Below are positions 25,712-34,217 of a stretch of DNA of 64,000 nucleotides, piece after piece (positions within the stretch are counted from its first letter, which is position 1; each line of letters begins with the position of its first letter). This stretch comes from Bacillota bacterium. Its GTDB lineage: Bacteria; Bacillota_I; Bacilli_A; RF39; UBA660. The notes under the pieces were generated by a model. It was not told the origin of the DNA. It did no database searches and saw only the letters and a list, made by a program, of their open reading frames with translations. The DNA lies in the NCBI GenBank assembly GCA_015059365.1, contig SVAO01000005.1, forward strand, positions 1 to 64,000. Reading direction: 5' to 3'. The position numbers and the translations under genes were made by a program.

Positions 25712-26647
25712 ATGTCTAAGTTATTTGAAATTGATCAAGAATGTGGTACTACTGAAATTATAATAAAAAAAGATTGTAAATTTAAGAAATTGAATGACAA
25801 ACTTTTAGAAGTTATGGGTGAGCAGAATTTAAATGAAATATCGATGTTATTTGTTGAACCTGATTTAACTATAAAAAAAGGTTATATAGATATATTTAAG
25901 AATAATAATTTAAGTTTTACTATATACAAAAATGAAGAAAGAATTTATATTTCTCAAAAGAAACATTTAGAAACAGGTATACATGAATCTATTATAGATT
26001 TAGATTATAATCAAGGTTATGCTATAACAAGTATGAATCATGATTTAACAGGAAGTACTACTGATATTAAAACATATAAGACTGTTGATAACTCAAATCC
26101 TTATTTTGATTTTAATAAGAAAGATGCACTAACTTTAGTTCGAGATGTATTAAAAAACATATCAGAAATTGTATTTTTGGGTGATATGTATGAGATGCTT
26201 AATTTGATTCCGGAAGAAGAATATGAACCTTTGATAAGTGATGAGACAATTACTTTATCTTTAGCAGGTGAATTTGGTGATAAGCATCCCAATAAAACAG
26301 TGTCTCAAACTTTAGATATTATATTAAATGAAACTTTTGAAAAAGTTGGAATGATTCATTTTGATTATAGTATAGATGTTAGTAGTGATCATAGCCCAGG
26401 AAATGTTTGCTATAAAATTGGGGAATCATTTCAAAATAAGGGATATGCTACGAAAGCATTAAAGTTACTAAAAGAATATCTTGGTAACCTTAAATATAAA
26501 GGTAATAAAGATTTGTATTTTTGGGTTAGTTATGATAATATTTTATCTCAAAAAGTAGTATTAAGTAATGGTGGCGAAGTTGTTAAGGAAGATCCTAAGG
26601 ATAATGATCCTCTTGATAATGGTTATACTTATAGGATAAAAATATAA
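25712..26647 (+). CDS. GNAT acetyltransferase with an N-terminal extension
   Basis: A 311-residue protein. The C-terminal part (about 170-311) looks like a GNAT N-acetyltransferase: a CYKIGESFQNKGYATKAL acetyl-CoA binding segment (the Q/RxxGxA/G type) and a WVSYDNILSQKVVLSNGG end. The first 150 residues match nothing recognised and may be a separate substrate-recognition domain. The ATG at 25712 follows AGGTGA. A single-gene unit with its own promoter and terminator. Confidence 0.72.
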   Translation: MSKLFEIDQECGTTEIIIKKDCKFKKLNDKLLEVMGEQNLNEISMLFVEPDLTIKKGYIDIFKNNNLSFTIYKNEERIYISQKKHLETGIHESIIDLDYNQGYAITSMNHDLTGSTTDIKTYKTVDNSNPYFDFNKKDALTLVRDVLKNISEIVFLGDMYEMLNLIPEEEYEPLISDETITLSLAGEFGDKHPNKTVSQTLDIILNETFEKVGMIHFDYSIDVSSDHSPGNVCYKIGESFQNKGYATKALKLLKEYLGNLKYKGNKDLYFWVSYDNILSQKVVLSNGGEVVKEDPKDNDPLDNGYTYRIKI

Positions 26648-26673
26648 AGAACTATTTGACTAGTTCTTTTTTT
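26646..26673 (+). terminator. Intrinsic terminator
   Basis: AAAGAACTA (26646-26654) pairs with TAGTTCTTT (26661-26669), then a T run; the TAA stop overlaps the stem start. Confidence 0.85.
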
Positions 26674-26746
26674 GTGAATACTGCGAATATTCTTTATATT
26701 ATTGATTAAATTTTATAAAAATATACAAAATAGTTTTAATTTAAGG

Positions 26747-26752
26747 TATAAT
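26747..26752 (+). promoter_or_regulatory. -10 element of the suf genes
   Basis: TATAAT (26747-26752), 19 bases before the sufC ATG. The -35 (TACAAA at 26724) is poor. Confidence 0.4.
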
Positions 26753-26771
26753 ATTTGCGGGAGATGATTAT

Positions 26772-27557
26772 ATGGATACATTAAAGATATCAAATTTAAG
26801 TGTTGAAGTAAAAAATAAAAAAATCTTAGATGATTTTAATTTAGAAATAAAAAGTGGAGAAATTCACGCTATTATGGGCCCAAATGGAACGGGGAAATCT
26901 ACTTTAACTAAAGTTATTATGGGGGATTCATCATACAAAGTTTTAAATGGAAAGATAGAGTTTAATGGAGCACGTCTTAATAGTTTATCAGTAGATGAAA
27001 GAGCACGTCTTGGAATATTTTTGGGACTTCAAATGCCTTTAGAAATAGAAGGAGTTACTAATGCTGATTTTTTAAGAACTGCATTACACGAAAAAGAAGG
27101 AAATGATTTTAAACTGTTTCCATTTATTAAAAGAATGGATAAATATATTGAAAAGTTAAATATGAATCCTGAAATGATTCACCGTGGAGTAAACCAAGGG
27201 TTTTCTGGTGGAGAGCGAAAGAAAAATGAAGTTTTACAGATGTATTTATTAGAACCTAAAATGGTGCTTTTGGATGAAATTGATTCTGGTTTGGATGTTG
27301 ATAGTTTAAAAATAGTTGGAGAAAACGTAATGGAATATTACAAAGAAAAAAATCCAGGGATACTTGTTATTACTCATTATCAGAGATTATTAAATTATAT
27401 TAAACCGACACACGTACATATTATGAAAGATGGTAAAATAATAAAAAGTGGTGGGGAAGAACTAGTTCATTATATTGAAGAAAATGGATATGAAAAAATG
27501 GAAAAAAATAAAATATCTGGGTCTTGTATCGTGAAGGAAATATCAAATCGTGAATAA
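26772..27557 (+). CDS. sufC: Fe-S assembly ATPase SufC
   Basis: A 261-residue ABC ATPase of the SUF scaffold. Walker A is GPNGTGKST near residue 37, the signature is FSGGERKK and Walker B is MVLLDEIDSGLD, the SufC form. It powers the SufB/SufD scaffold for iron-sulfur cluster assembly. Its end overlaps the sufD start by eight bases. Confidence 0.96.
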   Translation: MDTLKISNLSVEVKNKKILDDFNLEIKSGEIHAIMGPNGTGKSTLTKVIMGDSSYKVLNGKIEFNGARLNSLSVDERARLGIFLGLQMPLEIEGVTNADFLRTALHEKEGNDFKLFPFIKRMDKYIEKLNMNPEMIHRGVNQGFSGGERKKNEVLQMYLLEPKMVLLDEIDSGLDVDSLKIVGENVMEYYKEKNPGILVITHYQRLLNYIKPTHVHIMKDGKIIKSGGEELVHYIEENGYEKMEKNKISGSCIVKEISNRE

Positions 27558-28347
27558 AATAAATATAGTTGATGGAAGAATAGAAACAACGATTTTTGAT
27601 AATGATATAGATTGTGAATTTATACCTAAAAATGACAAATTCTTAGTGGATTCATTAAAAATAAAAATAAAACAAGATACAGAATTAGAACTTAGTATTA
27701 AGAATAAAAAGGATAGTAAGATAGATATTTTTGTTAATGTATTAGAAGGTGTTAATTTAAATGTTTATGAATACATAAATTCATCTAATATTAAGATTCA
27801 ATATAAATATTATTTGGAAAAAAATAGTAATGTTGAGATTAAAAAAATTAATAATGTTAATTCAATAAAAGAATATGATATTGTGAATTTAAATGGAGAA
27901 AACTCAAAATTTAAACGAGTTTTAAAAACGATTAGTAATGGTTTAGAAAAGTATGATATGCTTATTTATCATAATGAAAAAAATTCAAGAAGTGATATGA
28001 TTAATCATGGTGTTAATATTTTAGAAGGGAATTTAGTCTTTAATGTTTCAACATTTGTCCCTAAAGATGTAAGCGGGTGTTATGCTAATCAAACTAATCG
28101 AATTATTAATTTAACAGATAATAAATGTCAAATTAGCCCTAATATGTATATTGATTGCTTTGATGTTGTCGCTAACCATAGTGCTTTTATTGGAGCATTT
28201 AGTGAAAATGAATTGTTTTACTTACAGAGTAGAGGAATTCCTTATCAAGAGGCAACTAAACTATTAATTAAAGGTTTTTTAACAAGTGAATTAAATGAAG
28301 AACAAAAAAGAATATATAATAAAATATTAAATAAGTATTGGAGGTGA
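27550..28347 (+). CDS. sufD: SufD/SufB-family scaffold protein, short form
   Basis: A 265-residue SufB/SufD-family protein with a GTG start. The conserved C-terminal core is clear: CFDVVANHSAFIGAF, LFYLQSRGIPYQEA and LLIKGF. Typical SufD has about 400 residues and SufB about 465, so the N-terminal part is strongly reduced. SufD normally pairs with SufB on SufC; no SufB is in the window. SufD is favoured over SufB because of the gene order sufC-sufD-sufS. Confidence 0.85.
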   Translation: MNKINIVDGRIETTIFDNDIDCEFIPKNDKFLVDSLKIKIKQDTELELSIKNKKDSKIDIFVNVLEGVNLNVYEYINSSNIKIQYKYYLEKNSNVEIKKINNVNSIKEYDIVNLNGENSKFKRVLKTISNGLEKYDMLIYHNEKNSRSDMINHGVNILEGNLVFNVSTFVPKDVSGCYANQTNRIINLTDNKCQISPNMYIDCFDVVANHSAFIGAFSENELFYLQSRGIPYQEATKLLIKGFLTSELNEEQKRIYNKILNKYWR

Positions 28348-28350
28348 TTT

Positions 28351-29544
28351 ATGAATCGTGAAGATTTTCCAATTTTAAAAAATAATATAATTTATTTTGA
28401 TAATAGTGCTACAACCTTAAAGCCCAAAATCTTAGTCGACACATTAAGCGATTATTATATGAATTATAGTGCGAATGCTCATAGAGGAGATTATGATATT
28501 AGTTTGAAAGTTGATGAGATGTATGAAGGTACTAGGGAATTTGTGAAAAAGTTTATTAATGCTAAAAGCATTAGAGAGATTGTTTTTACTAGTGGTGCTA
28601 CAGATTCTTTAAATAAGATAATATTTGGATTCTTTAAATATTATTTAAATGAAGGTGATGAGATATTACTTAGTAAAGCAGAACATGCTTCTAATTTACT
28701 CCCCTGGTATGAACTAGTTGAAGAAAAAAAATTAAATCTAAGTTATATTGATTTGGATTCAAATTATTGTTTAACTTTAGAAAATGTTAAGAAAGCAATA
28801 ACAAATAAAACTAAAGTTATTTCTTTAGCCCATATAACCAATGTTGTAGGTGACATTAGGCCAATTAAAGAAATAATTAAATATGCACATTCTTTAGGAA
28901 TATTAGTATTAATTGATGGTGCTCAGAGTGTTCCTCATTTAAAGGTAGATGTTCAAGAACTAGATTGTGACTTTTTAACTTTTTCTGCTCATAAAATGTG
29001 TGGGCCAACCGGTCTTGGAATTATATACGGAAAAGAAAAATATTTAAATAATACACATCCAATTATATTTGGTGGTGGAATGAACGCTTCCTTTGATGAA
29101 GAAGGAGTTAGGGTGTATAAAGAAATACCTCAAGTACTAGAGGCTGGCACACCTAATATAGCAGATGTAATTGCGTTTGGTAGTATAATTAAGTATTTAG
29201 AGAGTATTGGTATTGAAAAGATTAGTAATTATGAAAAAGAATTGAAAAAATATGCAGTAAGTAAATTGAAACAAATTAAAGATATAATTATTTATAATGA
29301 TAGTACTGAAAGTGGTATTTTAACATTTAATATGAGGGATGTTTTTGCACAAGATTTAGCAATTTATCTTAATAAATATAATATTTGTGTAAGAGCTGGT
29401 AATCATTGTGCAAAGATACTAAAAAATGAACTTAAAATTAAAAACACATGTAGAGTGAGTTTCTATTTTTATAATACTAAAGAGGAAATTGATAAATTGG
29501 TTGAAGTTTTATCTAATCCGAATTTAAAAAATGAAATAATTTAG
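28351..29544 (+). CDS. sufS: Cysteine desulfurase SufS
   Basis: A 397-residue group II PLP cysteine desulfurase. The N-terminus FPILKNNIIYFDNSATT is typical of SufS; the PLP lysine is in FSAHKMCGPTG and the persulfide cysteine in RAGNHCAK near the C-terminus. It passes sulfur to the SUF scaffold, usually through SufU or SufE, neither of which is seen here. GGAGGTGATTT binding site, 3 bases after sufD. Confidence 0.94.
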   Translation: MNREDFPILKNNIIYFDNSATTLKPKILVDTLSDYYMNYSANAHRGDYDISLKVDEMYEGTREFVKKFINAKSIREIVFTSGATDSLNKIIFGFFKYYLNEGDEILLSKAEHASNLLPWYELVEEKKLNLSYIDLDSNYCLTLENVKKAITNKTKVISLAHITNVVGDIRPIKEIIKYAHSLGILVLIDGAQSVPHLKVDVQELDCDFLTFSAHKMCGPTGLGIIYGKEKYLNNTHPIIFGGGMNASFDEEGVRVYKEIPQVLEAGTPNIADVIAFGSIIKYLESIGIEKISNYEKELKKYAVSKLKQIKDIIIYNDSTESGILTFNMRDVFAQDLAIYLNKYNICVRAGNHCAKILKNELKIKNTCRVSFYFYNTKEEIDKLVEVLSNPNLKNEII

Positions 29545-29550
29545 TATATA

Positions 29551-29578
29551 AGAGCATTTTTTAATAGATGCTTTTTTA
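29551..29578 (+). terminator. Intrinsic terminator of the suf genes
   Basis: AGAGCAT (29551-29557) pairs with ATGCTTT (29568-29574) with one G-U pair, then a T run. It ends the suf transcript at sufS. Confidence 0.75.
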
Positions 29579-29582
29579 TTGA

Positions 29583-29611
29583 TTTACTTATTAAATGAAT
29601 CGTGTTATAAT
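29583..29611 (+). promoter_or_regulatory. Promoter of a small antisense RNA
   Basis: TTTACT (29583-29588), 17-base spacer ending CGTGT, TATAAT (29606-29611). No open reading frame with a binding site follows on this strand. Confidence 0.72.
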
Positions 29612-29616
29612 ATTAG

Positions 29617-29705
29617 CGAAGATTAATTTATTCAAAAAAAAGGAACACTTAATTGCCGAATTGAGTGCTCAAAATAGTCATGCACCGTAAGGTGCTATTT
29701 CTTTA
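29617..29705 (+). ncRNA. Candidate antitoxin antisense RNA
   Basis: Predicted transcript of about 90 nt from the promoter at 29583-29611 to a hairpin, GCACC (29682-29686) / GGTGC (29691-29695) with outer AAATA/TATTT pairing and a T-rich end. It is complementary to the 3' end of the minus-strand peptide mRNA, covering its stop codon and terminator. Ends are inferred from sequence only. Confidence 0.55.
29634..29670 (-). terminator. Terminator of the small-peptide mRNA
   Basis: On the minus strand a 12-bp stem (29659-29670 with 29643-29654, one mismatch and one G-U pair) around a four-base loop is followed by eight T (29634-29641). Confidence 0.78.
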
Positions 29706-29781
29706 TTATTACTATAGCGAGTAGTAAGATTAAAGATGAAATAAAACTTAATAAATATTTAATTAAAATGTCATCTTTCAC
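29695..29781 (-). CDS. 28-residue hydrophobic peptide, candidate type I toxin
   Basis: GTG at 29781-29779 to TAG at 29697-29695 encodes 28 residues: a charged start MKDDILIKY, a continuous membrane-length core (LLSFISSLILLLAIVII) and KK at the end. AAGGAG lies 13 bases upstream of the GTG. An in-frame ATA seven bases after the site would add two residues. Size, hydrophobic core and basic tail fit type I toxins such as TxpA/BsrG/Fst, although no direct sequence match is claimed. It has its own promoter and terminator and an opposing RNA. Confidence 0.55.
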   Translation of the reverse strand: MKDDILIKYLLSFISSLILLLAIVIIKK

Positions 29782-29846
29782 AAATATTACCAGACTCCTT
29801 CCTTAGAGTTTAGTAAGCCCTCAATAATTAAATGTTCCTCATATAA

Positions 29847-29875
29847 ATATTAACACAATATTAACTATTTGTAAA
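29847..29875 (-). promoter_or_regulatory. Promoter of the small-peptide mRNA
   Basis: On the minus strand: TTTACA (29870-29875), 17-base spacer ending TGTGT, TAATAT (29847-29852). The start would lie near 29840, giving an mRNA of about 205 nt with a leader of about 60 nt. Confidence 0.78.
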
Positions 29876-29889
29876 CACAAAAATTAAAA

Positions 29890-29918
29890 TAGACGAAATA
29901 AATTTTTTTTGATATAAT
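29890..29918 (+). promoter_or_regulatory. Promoter of the RNase J-like gene
   Basis: TAGACG (29890-29895), 17-base spacer, TATAAT (29913-29918), 29 bases before the ATG. Confidence 0.55.
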
Positions 29919-29947
29919 TAATAGGATTAAAAAAGAAAGGAGAAATT

Positions 29948-31597
29948 ATGAGTAAAATAAAGATATTTAGTCTTGGTGGTTTAAATGAAATTGGTAAAAA
30001 TATGTATGTTGTTGAAGTTGACCAAGATATATTTGTGTTCGATGCGGGTCTTAAGTATGCCGATGATAATAATTTAGGTGTAGATTATATTATTCCTAAT
30101 TATGATTATTTAAAAGAAAATAAAGAACGAATAAAAGGTTTATTTATTACACATGGACATGATCAACAAATGGGTGCTATTTCTGATATTTTATTAGATA
30201 TCCCTAATTTAAAAGTTTATGGGACTACTTTTACTTTGGAAATATTAAAAGAAGAACTACAAGAAGATGGAATTCAAACAGAGCATTTAATTGAAATAAA
30301 GCCACATAAAAAACTTAATTTTGGAAACAATAGTGTGTTTCCAATAAGTTTAACTCACGGAGTTCCAGATGCGGTAGGATATGTATTATATACACCAGAT
30401 GGTGCAATATTTTATACGGGAAATTTTGTATTTGATCCAACCATGTCAGATTTTTATAAAACTGATGTTGGAAAACTTGCATATGTTGGTAAACAAGGTG
30501 TTCTTTGTTTATTAAGTGAATCTATGTATGCTGATAAAAAAGGATTTACATCACCTAATCATCGAACATCGGCTTTAATAAGAGAAATTTTATACAAGCA
30601 TAATAATGAACGTATTTTATTTAATGTTTTTCAAGCACAACTAAATAGAATTCAAGAGTTATTTAATGAAGTTATAAAGACAAATCGCCGTGTTGTTATT
30701 ATGGGTAAACGCTTAGAAGCTTTGATACTAAGGTCAATAGATATGAAGTATATTGATTTTGATAAAACAAGAATAGGCTCACTAAAAGAAGTAGAAGATA
30801 AGAATGTTGTGGTTCTTATTTCAGATGAACGAGAAAAACCTTTTTCTAATATAAAAAGAATAATTCGTGGATATGATAAATTCATTAAGATTGATGAGCA
30901 TGACACCGTAGTATTTGCATCTCCTGTTTATGATGGAATGGAAAAAAGTTTTACTAAAGTACTGGATGATATTGCGGCTTTAGGAGCTAATTTAGTTACT
31001 TTTTCAAATAAAAAATATCTTTCTTTACATGCATCAAGCGAAGATTTAATGCTGATGATTGATTTGATGAAACCAACTTATTATTTTCCGGTAAATGGTG
31101 AATATCGCAATCAAGTTGCCAACAAAGATGTAGCTTTGCAAGTTGGTATGAAAGAAGAAAATATTATTTTAAATTTAAATGGACAAGTTGCAACATTTAT
31201 AAATGGTAAATTATTAGATACTAAAGAAACTATTAAGACTGATGAAGTACTAATTGATGGTAAAACACCTGGAGATATTGGTGAATTAGTTTTAAAAGAT
31301 CGTGAAATGTTAAGTGATAATGGAATAGTAATTGTTACTGCCACATTAGATAGAATGACTAAAAAAGTACTCGCAGGTCCAGAAATTCTTACTCGTGGAT
31401 TTATTTATGTTAAGGAAAATATAGATTTGATCAAAGAGGCAGAAAGAATTTCAAATGAAATTATTGAAAATAATATAAAACCTCATTATGTAGATTTTAA
31501 TAAAATTAAAATGGAAGTACGTGATAAGGTTGGAAAATATTTTTATGATGAGACAGAGTGTAAACCAATGATTTTAATAGTTATACAAGAAGTTTAA
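29948..31597 (+). CDS. RNase J-family protein with degenerate active site (RnjB-like)
   Basis: A 549-residue protein with the RNase J layout: metallo-beta-lactamase, beta-CASP and C-terminal domains. Several metal ligands are lost. HxHxDH reads HGHDQQ (69-74), TGDF reads TGNF (Asn159), the SGH motif reads HASS (361-364) and VHGEYR reads VNGEYR (Asn383). His137 in LTHGVPD remains. The pattern recalls RNase J2, the weakly active partner of J1 in Bacillus, but goes further. It probably acts as a structural or regulatory subunit of a J1/J2 complex; no J1 is in the window. Strong GAAAGGAG binding site. Confidence 0.85.
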   Translation: MSKIKIFSLGGLNEIGKNMYVVEVDQDIFVFDAGLKYADDNNLGVDYIIPNYDYLKENKERIKGLFITHGHDQQMGAISDILLDIPNLKVYGTTFTLEILKEELQEDGIQTEHLIEIKPHKKLNFGNNSVFPISLTHGVPDAVGYVLYTPDGAIFYTGNFVFDPTMSDFYKTDVGKLAYVGKQGVLCLLSESMYADKKGFTSPNHRTSALIREILYKHNNERILFNVFQAQLNRIQELFNEVIKTNRRVVIMGKRLEALILRSIDMKYIDFDKTRIGSLKEVEDKNVVVLISDEREKPFSNIKRIIRGYDKFIKIDEHDTVVFASPVYDGMEKSFTKVLDDIAALGANLVTFSNKKYLSLHASSEDLMLMIDLMKPTYYFPVNGEYRNQVANKDVALQVGMKEENIILNLNGQVATFINGKLLDTKETIKTDEVLIDGKTPGDIGELVLKDREMLSDNGIVIVTATLDRMTKKVLAGPEILTRGFIYVKENIDLIKEAERISNEIIENNIKPHYVDFNKIKMEVRDKVGKYFYDETECKPMILIVIQEV

Positions 31598-31615
31598 TAT
31601 ACTTCTTGTTTTTTT
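31585..31615 (+). terminator. Intrinsic terminator with the stop codon in its loop
   Basis: ACAAGAAGT (31585-31593) pairs with ACTTCTTGT (31601-31609), T run to 31615. The TAA (31595-31597) is in the loop. Confidence 0.88.
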
Positions 31616-31660
31616 ATAAAAAAGATTAGAAAAATATGGTAAAATATAATTGGTGATGAT

Positions 31661-32281
31661 ATGAAGAGGGGATTTACATTAATAGAAGTCATGGCGGTTA
31701 TAACAATTTTGGCTGTTATAGGCTTAATTGCAGTTATTGCGGTTGATAAGGTGATCAAGGATAATAATCAAAAATTATATGATGTACAAGTTTCTAATAT
31801 AGAAGATGCAGCTCGTACTTGGGGGGCTAAAAATATAAAATATTTGCCAGATAATGATTTTGAAACAATATCAATTCCGTTATTAATATTAAAACAAGAA
31901 GGACTAATAGATAAAGATATAACTAATCAAAAAACAGGTGAAAAGTTTTTTGATGATATGTATATTGATATAACATATAAAGATGGGATATATAATTATA
32001 ACTTGATTGAAAATAGTGGAGGGACTATTTCTGATAATTTAGATAGTCCAACAATAATTATTTATGATACTATAAATAAGGAAATATCTTTAGGTAATAG
32101 TTTAGAAATTGATGGAATTGTAATCTTAAGAGATGGTACTATATTTGAGTTAAATTCTGGTAGTTCTTATGTAAGCGAGGATACAAATTTTAATTCAAAT
32201 AAAGTGGGAGAATATTATTATAAAATTATTGTTAATGATGGTAAAAGTTTTACTGTTACTAGAAAAATTACAGTGAAATAG
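31661..32281 (+). CDS. Type IV prepilin-like protein
   Basis: A 206-residue protein with a class III (prepilin) signal: KRG/FTLIEVM, where the peptidase would cut after Gly and methylate Phe, followed by a hydrophobic helix (about 6-27). After a pilin-like domain, residues about 125-206 form a beta-rich tail ending KVGEYYYKIIVNDGKSFTVTRKITV, similar to bacterial Ig-like/DUF5011 modules. No prepilin peptidase, assembly ATPase or other pilin is nearby, so its machinery must be elsewhere. Confidence 0.85.
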   Translation: MKRGFTLIEVMAVITILAVIGLIAVIAVDKVIKDNNQKLYDVQVSNIEDAARTWGAKNIKYLPDNDFETISIPLLILKQEGLIDKDITNQKTGEKFFDDMYIDITYKDGIYNYNLIENSGGTISDNLDSPTIIIYDTINKEISLGNSLEIDGIVILRDGTIFELNSGSSYVSEDTNFNSNKVGEYYYKIIVNDGKSFTVTRKITVK

Positions 32282-32303
32282 GTATTTTATATACCTTTTT
32301 TTT
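32279..32303 (+). terminator. Terminator overlapping the prepilin stop
   Basis: AGGTAT (32280-32285) pairs with ATACCT (32291-32296), followed by eight T. The TAG stop is at 32279-32281. Confidence 0.75.
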
Positions 32304-32330
32304 ATGTTAAAATATGTTTGGAGGGATATT

Positions 32331-33053
32331 ATGGTTTATACATCAATAGATAATAAAAATATAAAAAATATAAAAAAATTAAATATAAAGAAATATCGTG
32401 ATCAAGAAAGTCTATTTTTAGTAGAAGGTGAACATTTAGTTTTAGAAGCTTATAAATGTGGATTATTAAAGACACTTATCACAAGAGAAGGTTCTAAGTT
32501 TAAAATTGATGTAGAGACTATGTATGTATCAGATAATGTCTTAAAATTTTTAAGTGAATTAGAAACACCTACAGTAATTGGAGTATGTGAAAAAATCAAA
32601 GAAAAAGAAATTGGAAACAAGATTCTAATTTTAGATGATATTCAAGATCCTGGTAATCTTGGAACAATTATTAGAAGTGCGGTTGCTTTTAATATAGATT
32701 CTATTATTTTAAGTCCTAACACGGTGGATTTATATAATTCTAAGGTAGTAAGAGCTAGTCAGGGAATGTTATTTAATGTAAATATATTAAAGACAAATTT
32801 AAATGATTTTGTCTTAAAACTTAAGAATAATAATTATAAAATATATGCCACATATGTAAATGGTGGAAAAAGTTTAAAAGATATTGAAAAAACAGAAAAG
32901 TTTGCTATAATAATGGGTAATGAAGGAGCAGGAGTAAAAGAGGAACTTTTAAATCTTGCTGATCATTATTTATATATTGAAATGAATCAACTTTGTGAAA
33001 GTTTAAATGTAGGTGTTGCTACAAGTATCATATTATATGAAATGAATAAGTAG
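32331..33053 (+). CDS. SpoU/TrmH-family RNA methyltransferase
   Basis: A 240-residue 2'-O-methyltransferase. The N-terminal substrate domain has FLVEGEHLVLEAY; the knot carries DPGNLGTIIRSA, IMGNEGAGV and CESLNVGVATSIILYE. It resembles YsgA-type 23S rRNA methylases more than RlmB. The ATG at 32331 follows GGAGGG; an upstream ATG at 32304 overlaps the terminator. It heads a tight run with rimM and trmD. Confidence 0.88.
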   Translation: MVYTSIDNKNIKNIKKLNIKKYRDQESLFLVEGEHLVLEAYKCGLLKTLITREGSKFKIDVETMYVSDNVLKFLSELETPTVIGVCEKIKEKEIGNKILILDDIQDPGNLGTIIRSAVAFNIDSIILSPNTVDLYNSKVVRASQGMLFNVNILKTNLNDFVLKLKNNNYKIYATYVNGGKSLKDIEKTEKFAIIMGNEGAGVKEELLNLADHYLYIEMNQLCESLNVGVATSIILYEMNK

Positions 33054-33060
33054 GTGAGTT

Positions 33061-33555
33061 ATGAACGAAATATATTTAGGTGAAATTGTTAATACTCATG
33101 GAATCAAAGGTGAATTAAGAATAATTTCTAATTTTAAATATAAGAAAGAAGTTTTTAAAAAAGGATTTCATCTTTATGTTGGAAAAAGTAGAGAAGATTT
33201 AATTATCAACAGTTATAGAGTTCATAAAAACTATGATATGGTTACTTTTGAGGGTTTAAATGATATAAATGAAGTACTGATATATAAGGGAGAGCCTGTA
33301 TATATAAATAGAGAAGATATAAATGTAGATGGCTATCTTTTAGAAGATTTAATAGGGATGGAAGTTTATAGCAAAAATAAAAAAATTGGTAAAGTTATTG
33401 AGATTATTAATAATCGTGCTCATGAACTATTGGTTGTATTTGATAATAATAAAAAGCATTTAATACCTTTTGTTGATGAATTTGTTGAATGCGTTGATAT
33501 TGATAATAAAAAAATTAATATTATACTAATAGAGGGATTAATAAATGAAGATTGA
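33061..33555 (+). CDS. rimM: Ribosome maturation factor RimM
   Basis: A 164-residue two-domain protein that binds S19 and helps mature the 30S subunit. [14 protein letters not shown] at the N-terminus and the PRC-barrel segment [12 protein letters not shown]...IPFVDEFV are diagnostic. Its stop overlaps the trmD start by 11 bases; rimM-trmD adjacency is broadly conserved. Confidence 0.95.
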   Translation: MNEIYLGEIVNTHGIKGELRIISNFKYKKEVFKKGFHLYVGKSREDLIINSYRVHKNYDMVTFEGLNDINEVLIYKGEPVYINREDINVDGYLLEDLIGMEVYSKNKKIGKVIEIINNRAHELLVVFDNNKKHLIPFVDEFVECVDIDNKKINIILIEGLINED

Positions 33556-34213
33556 TATACTAACATTATTTCCAAATATGTTTGATGGATTTATCAATGA
33601 ATCAATTATCAAAAGAGCAATATCTAGTAATAAAGTAGAAATAAATATTCATAACATCAGGGATTATACTACTGATCCACATAAGAAGGTTGATGATTAT
33701 CAATTCGGTGGTGGAGAAGGTATGATTTTAATGCCTCAACCAATTTTTGACGCAGTAAAAAGTTTAAAAACAAAAGATAGTTTTATAATACTGATGACCC
33801 CACAAGGGAAGGTTTATAATCAAGAATATGCTCATAAATTAATAGAATATAAACATTTAATAATTATTTGTGGTCACTATGAAGGTTTTGATGAAAGAAT
33901 TAGAACTCTTGTTGATTGTGAAATAAGTATAGGAGATTTTATTTTAACTGGAGGGGAATTACCAAGTATGGTAATTTGTGATAGTGTTATTAGATTATTA
34001 GATGGAGTCATAAAAAAAGAATCATATCAAAATGATTCGTTTGAAAATAACTTGTTAGATTATCCGGTTTATACTAAACCAGTAGATTTTGAAGGAATGA
34101 AGGTTCCTGATGTATTACTTTCTGGTCATCATGAAAATATTCGTAAATGGAGATTAGAAGAACAAATAAAAAGGACAAAAGAAAGACGACCTGATTTACT
34201 AGAAAAGAGATGA
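33545..34213 (+). CDS. trmD: tRNA (guanine-37-N1)-methyltransferase
   Basis: A 222-residue SPOUT methyltransferase making m1G37 in tRNAs, which prevents frameshifting. [36 protein letters not shown] and [13 protein letters not shown] are the SAM-knot and substrate motifs. Slightly shorter than the 240-250 residues usual. Overlaps rimM. Confidence 0.97.
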   Translation: MKIDILTLFPNMFDGFINESIIKRAISSNKVEINIHNIRDYTTDPHKKVDDYQFGGGEGMILMPQPIFDAVKSLKTKDSFIILMTPQGKVYNQEYAHKLIEYKHLIIICGHYEGFDERIRTLVDCEISIGDFILTGGELPSMVICDSVIRLLDGVIKKESYQNDSFENNLLDYPVYTKPVDFEGMKVPDVLLSGHHENIRKWRLEEQIKRTKERRPDLLEKR

Positions 34214-34217
34214 TTTT

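Noticed and set aside
26676..26692. Inverted repeat GAATA...TATTC before sufC
   Set aside because: Five-base arms in AT-rich DNA are expected by chance; not supported as an operator.
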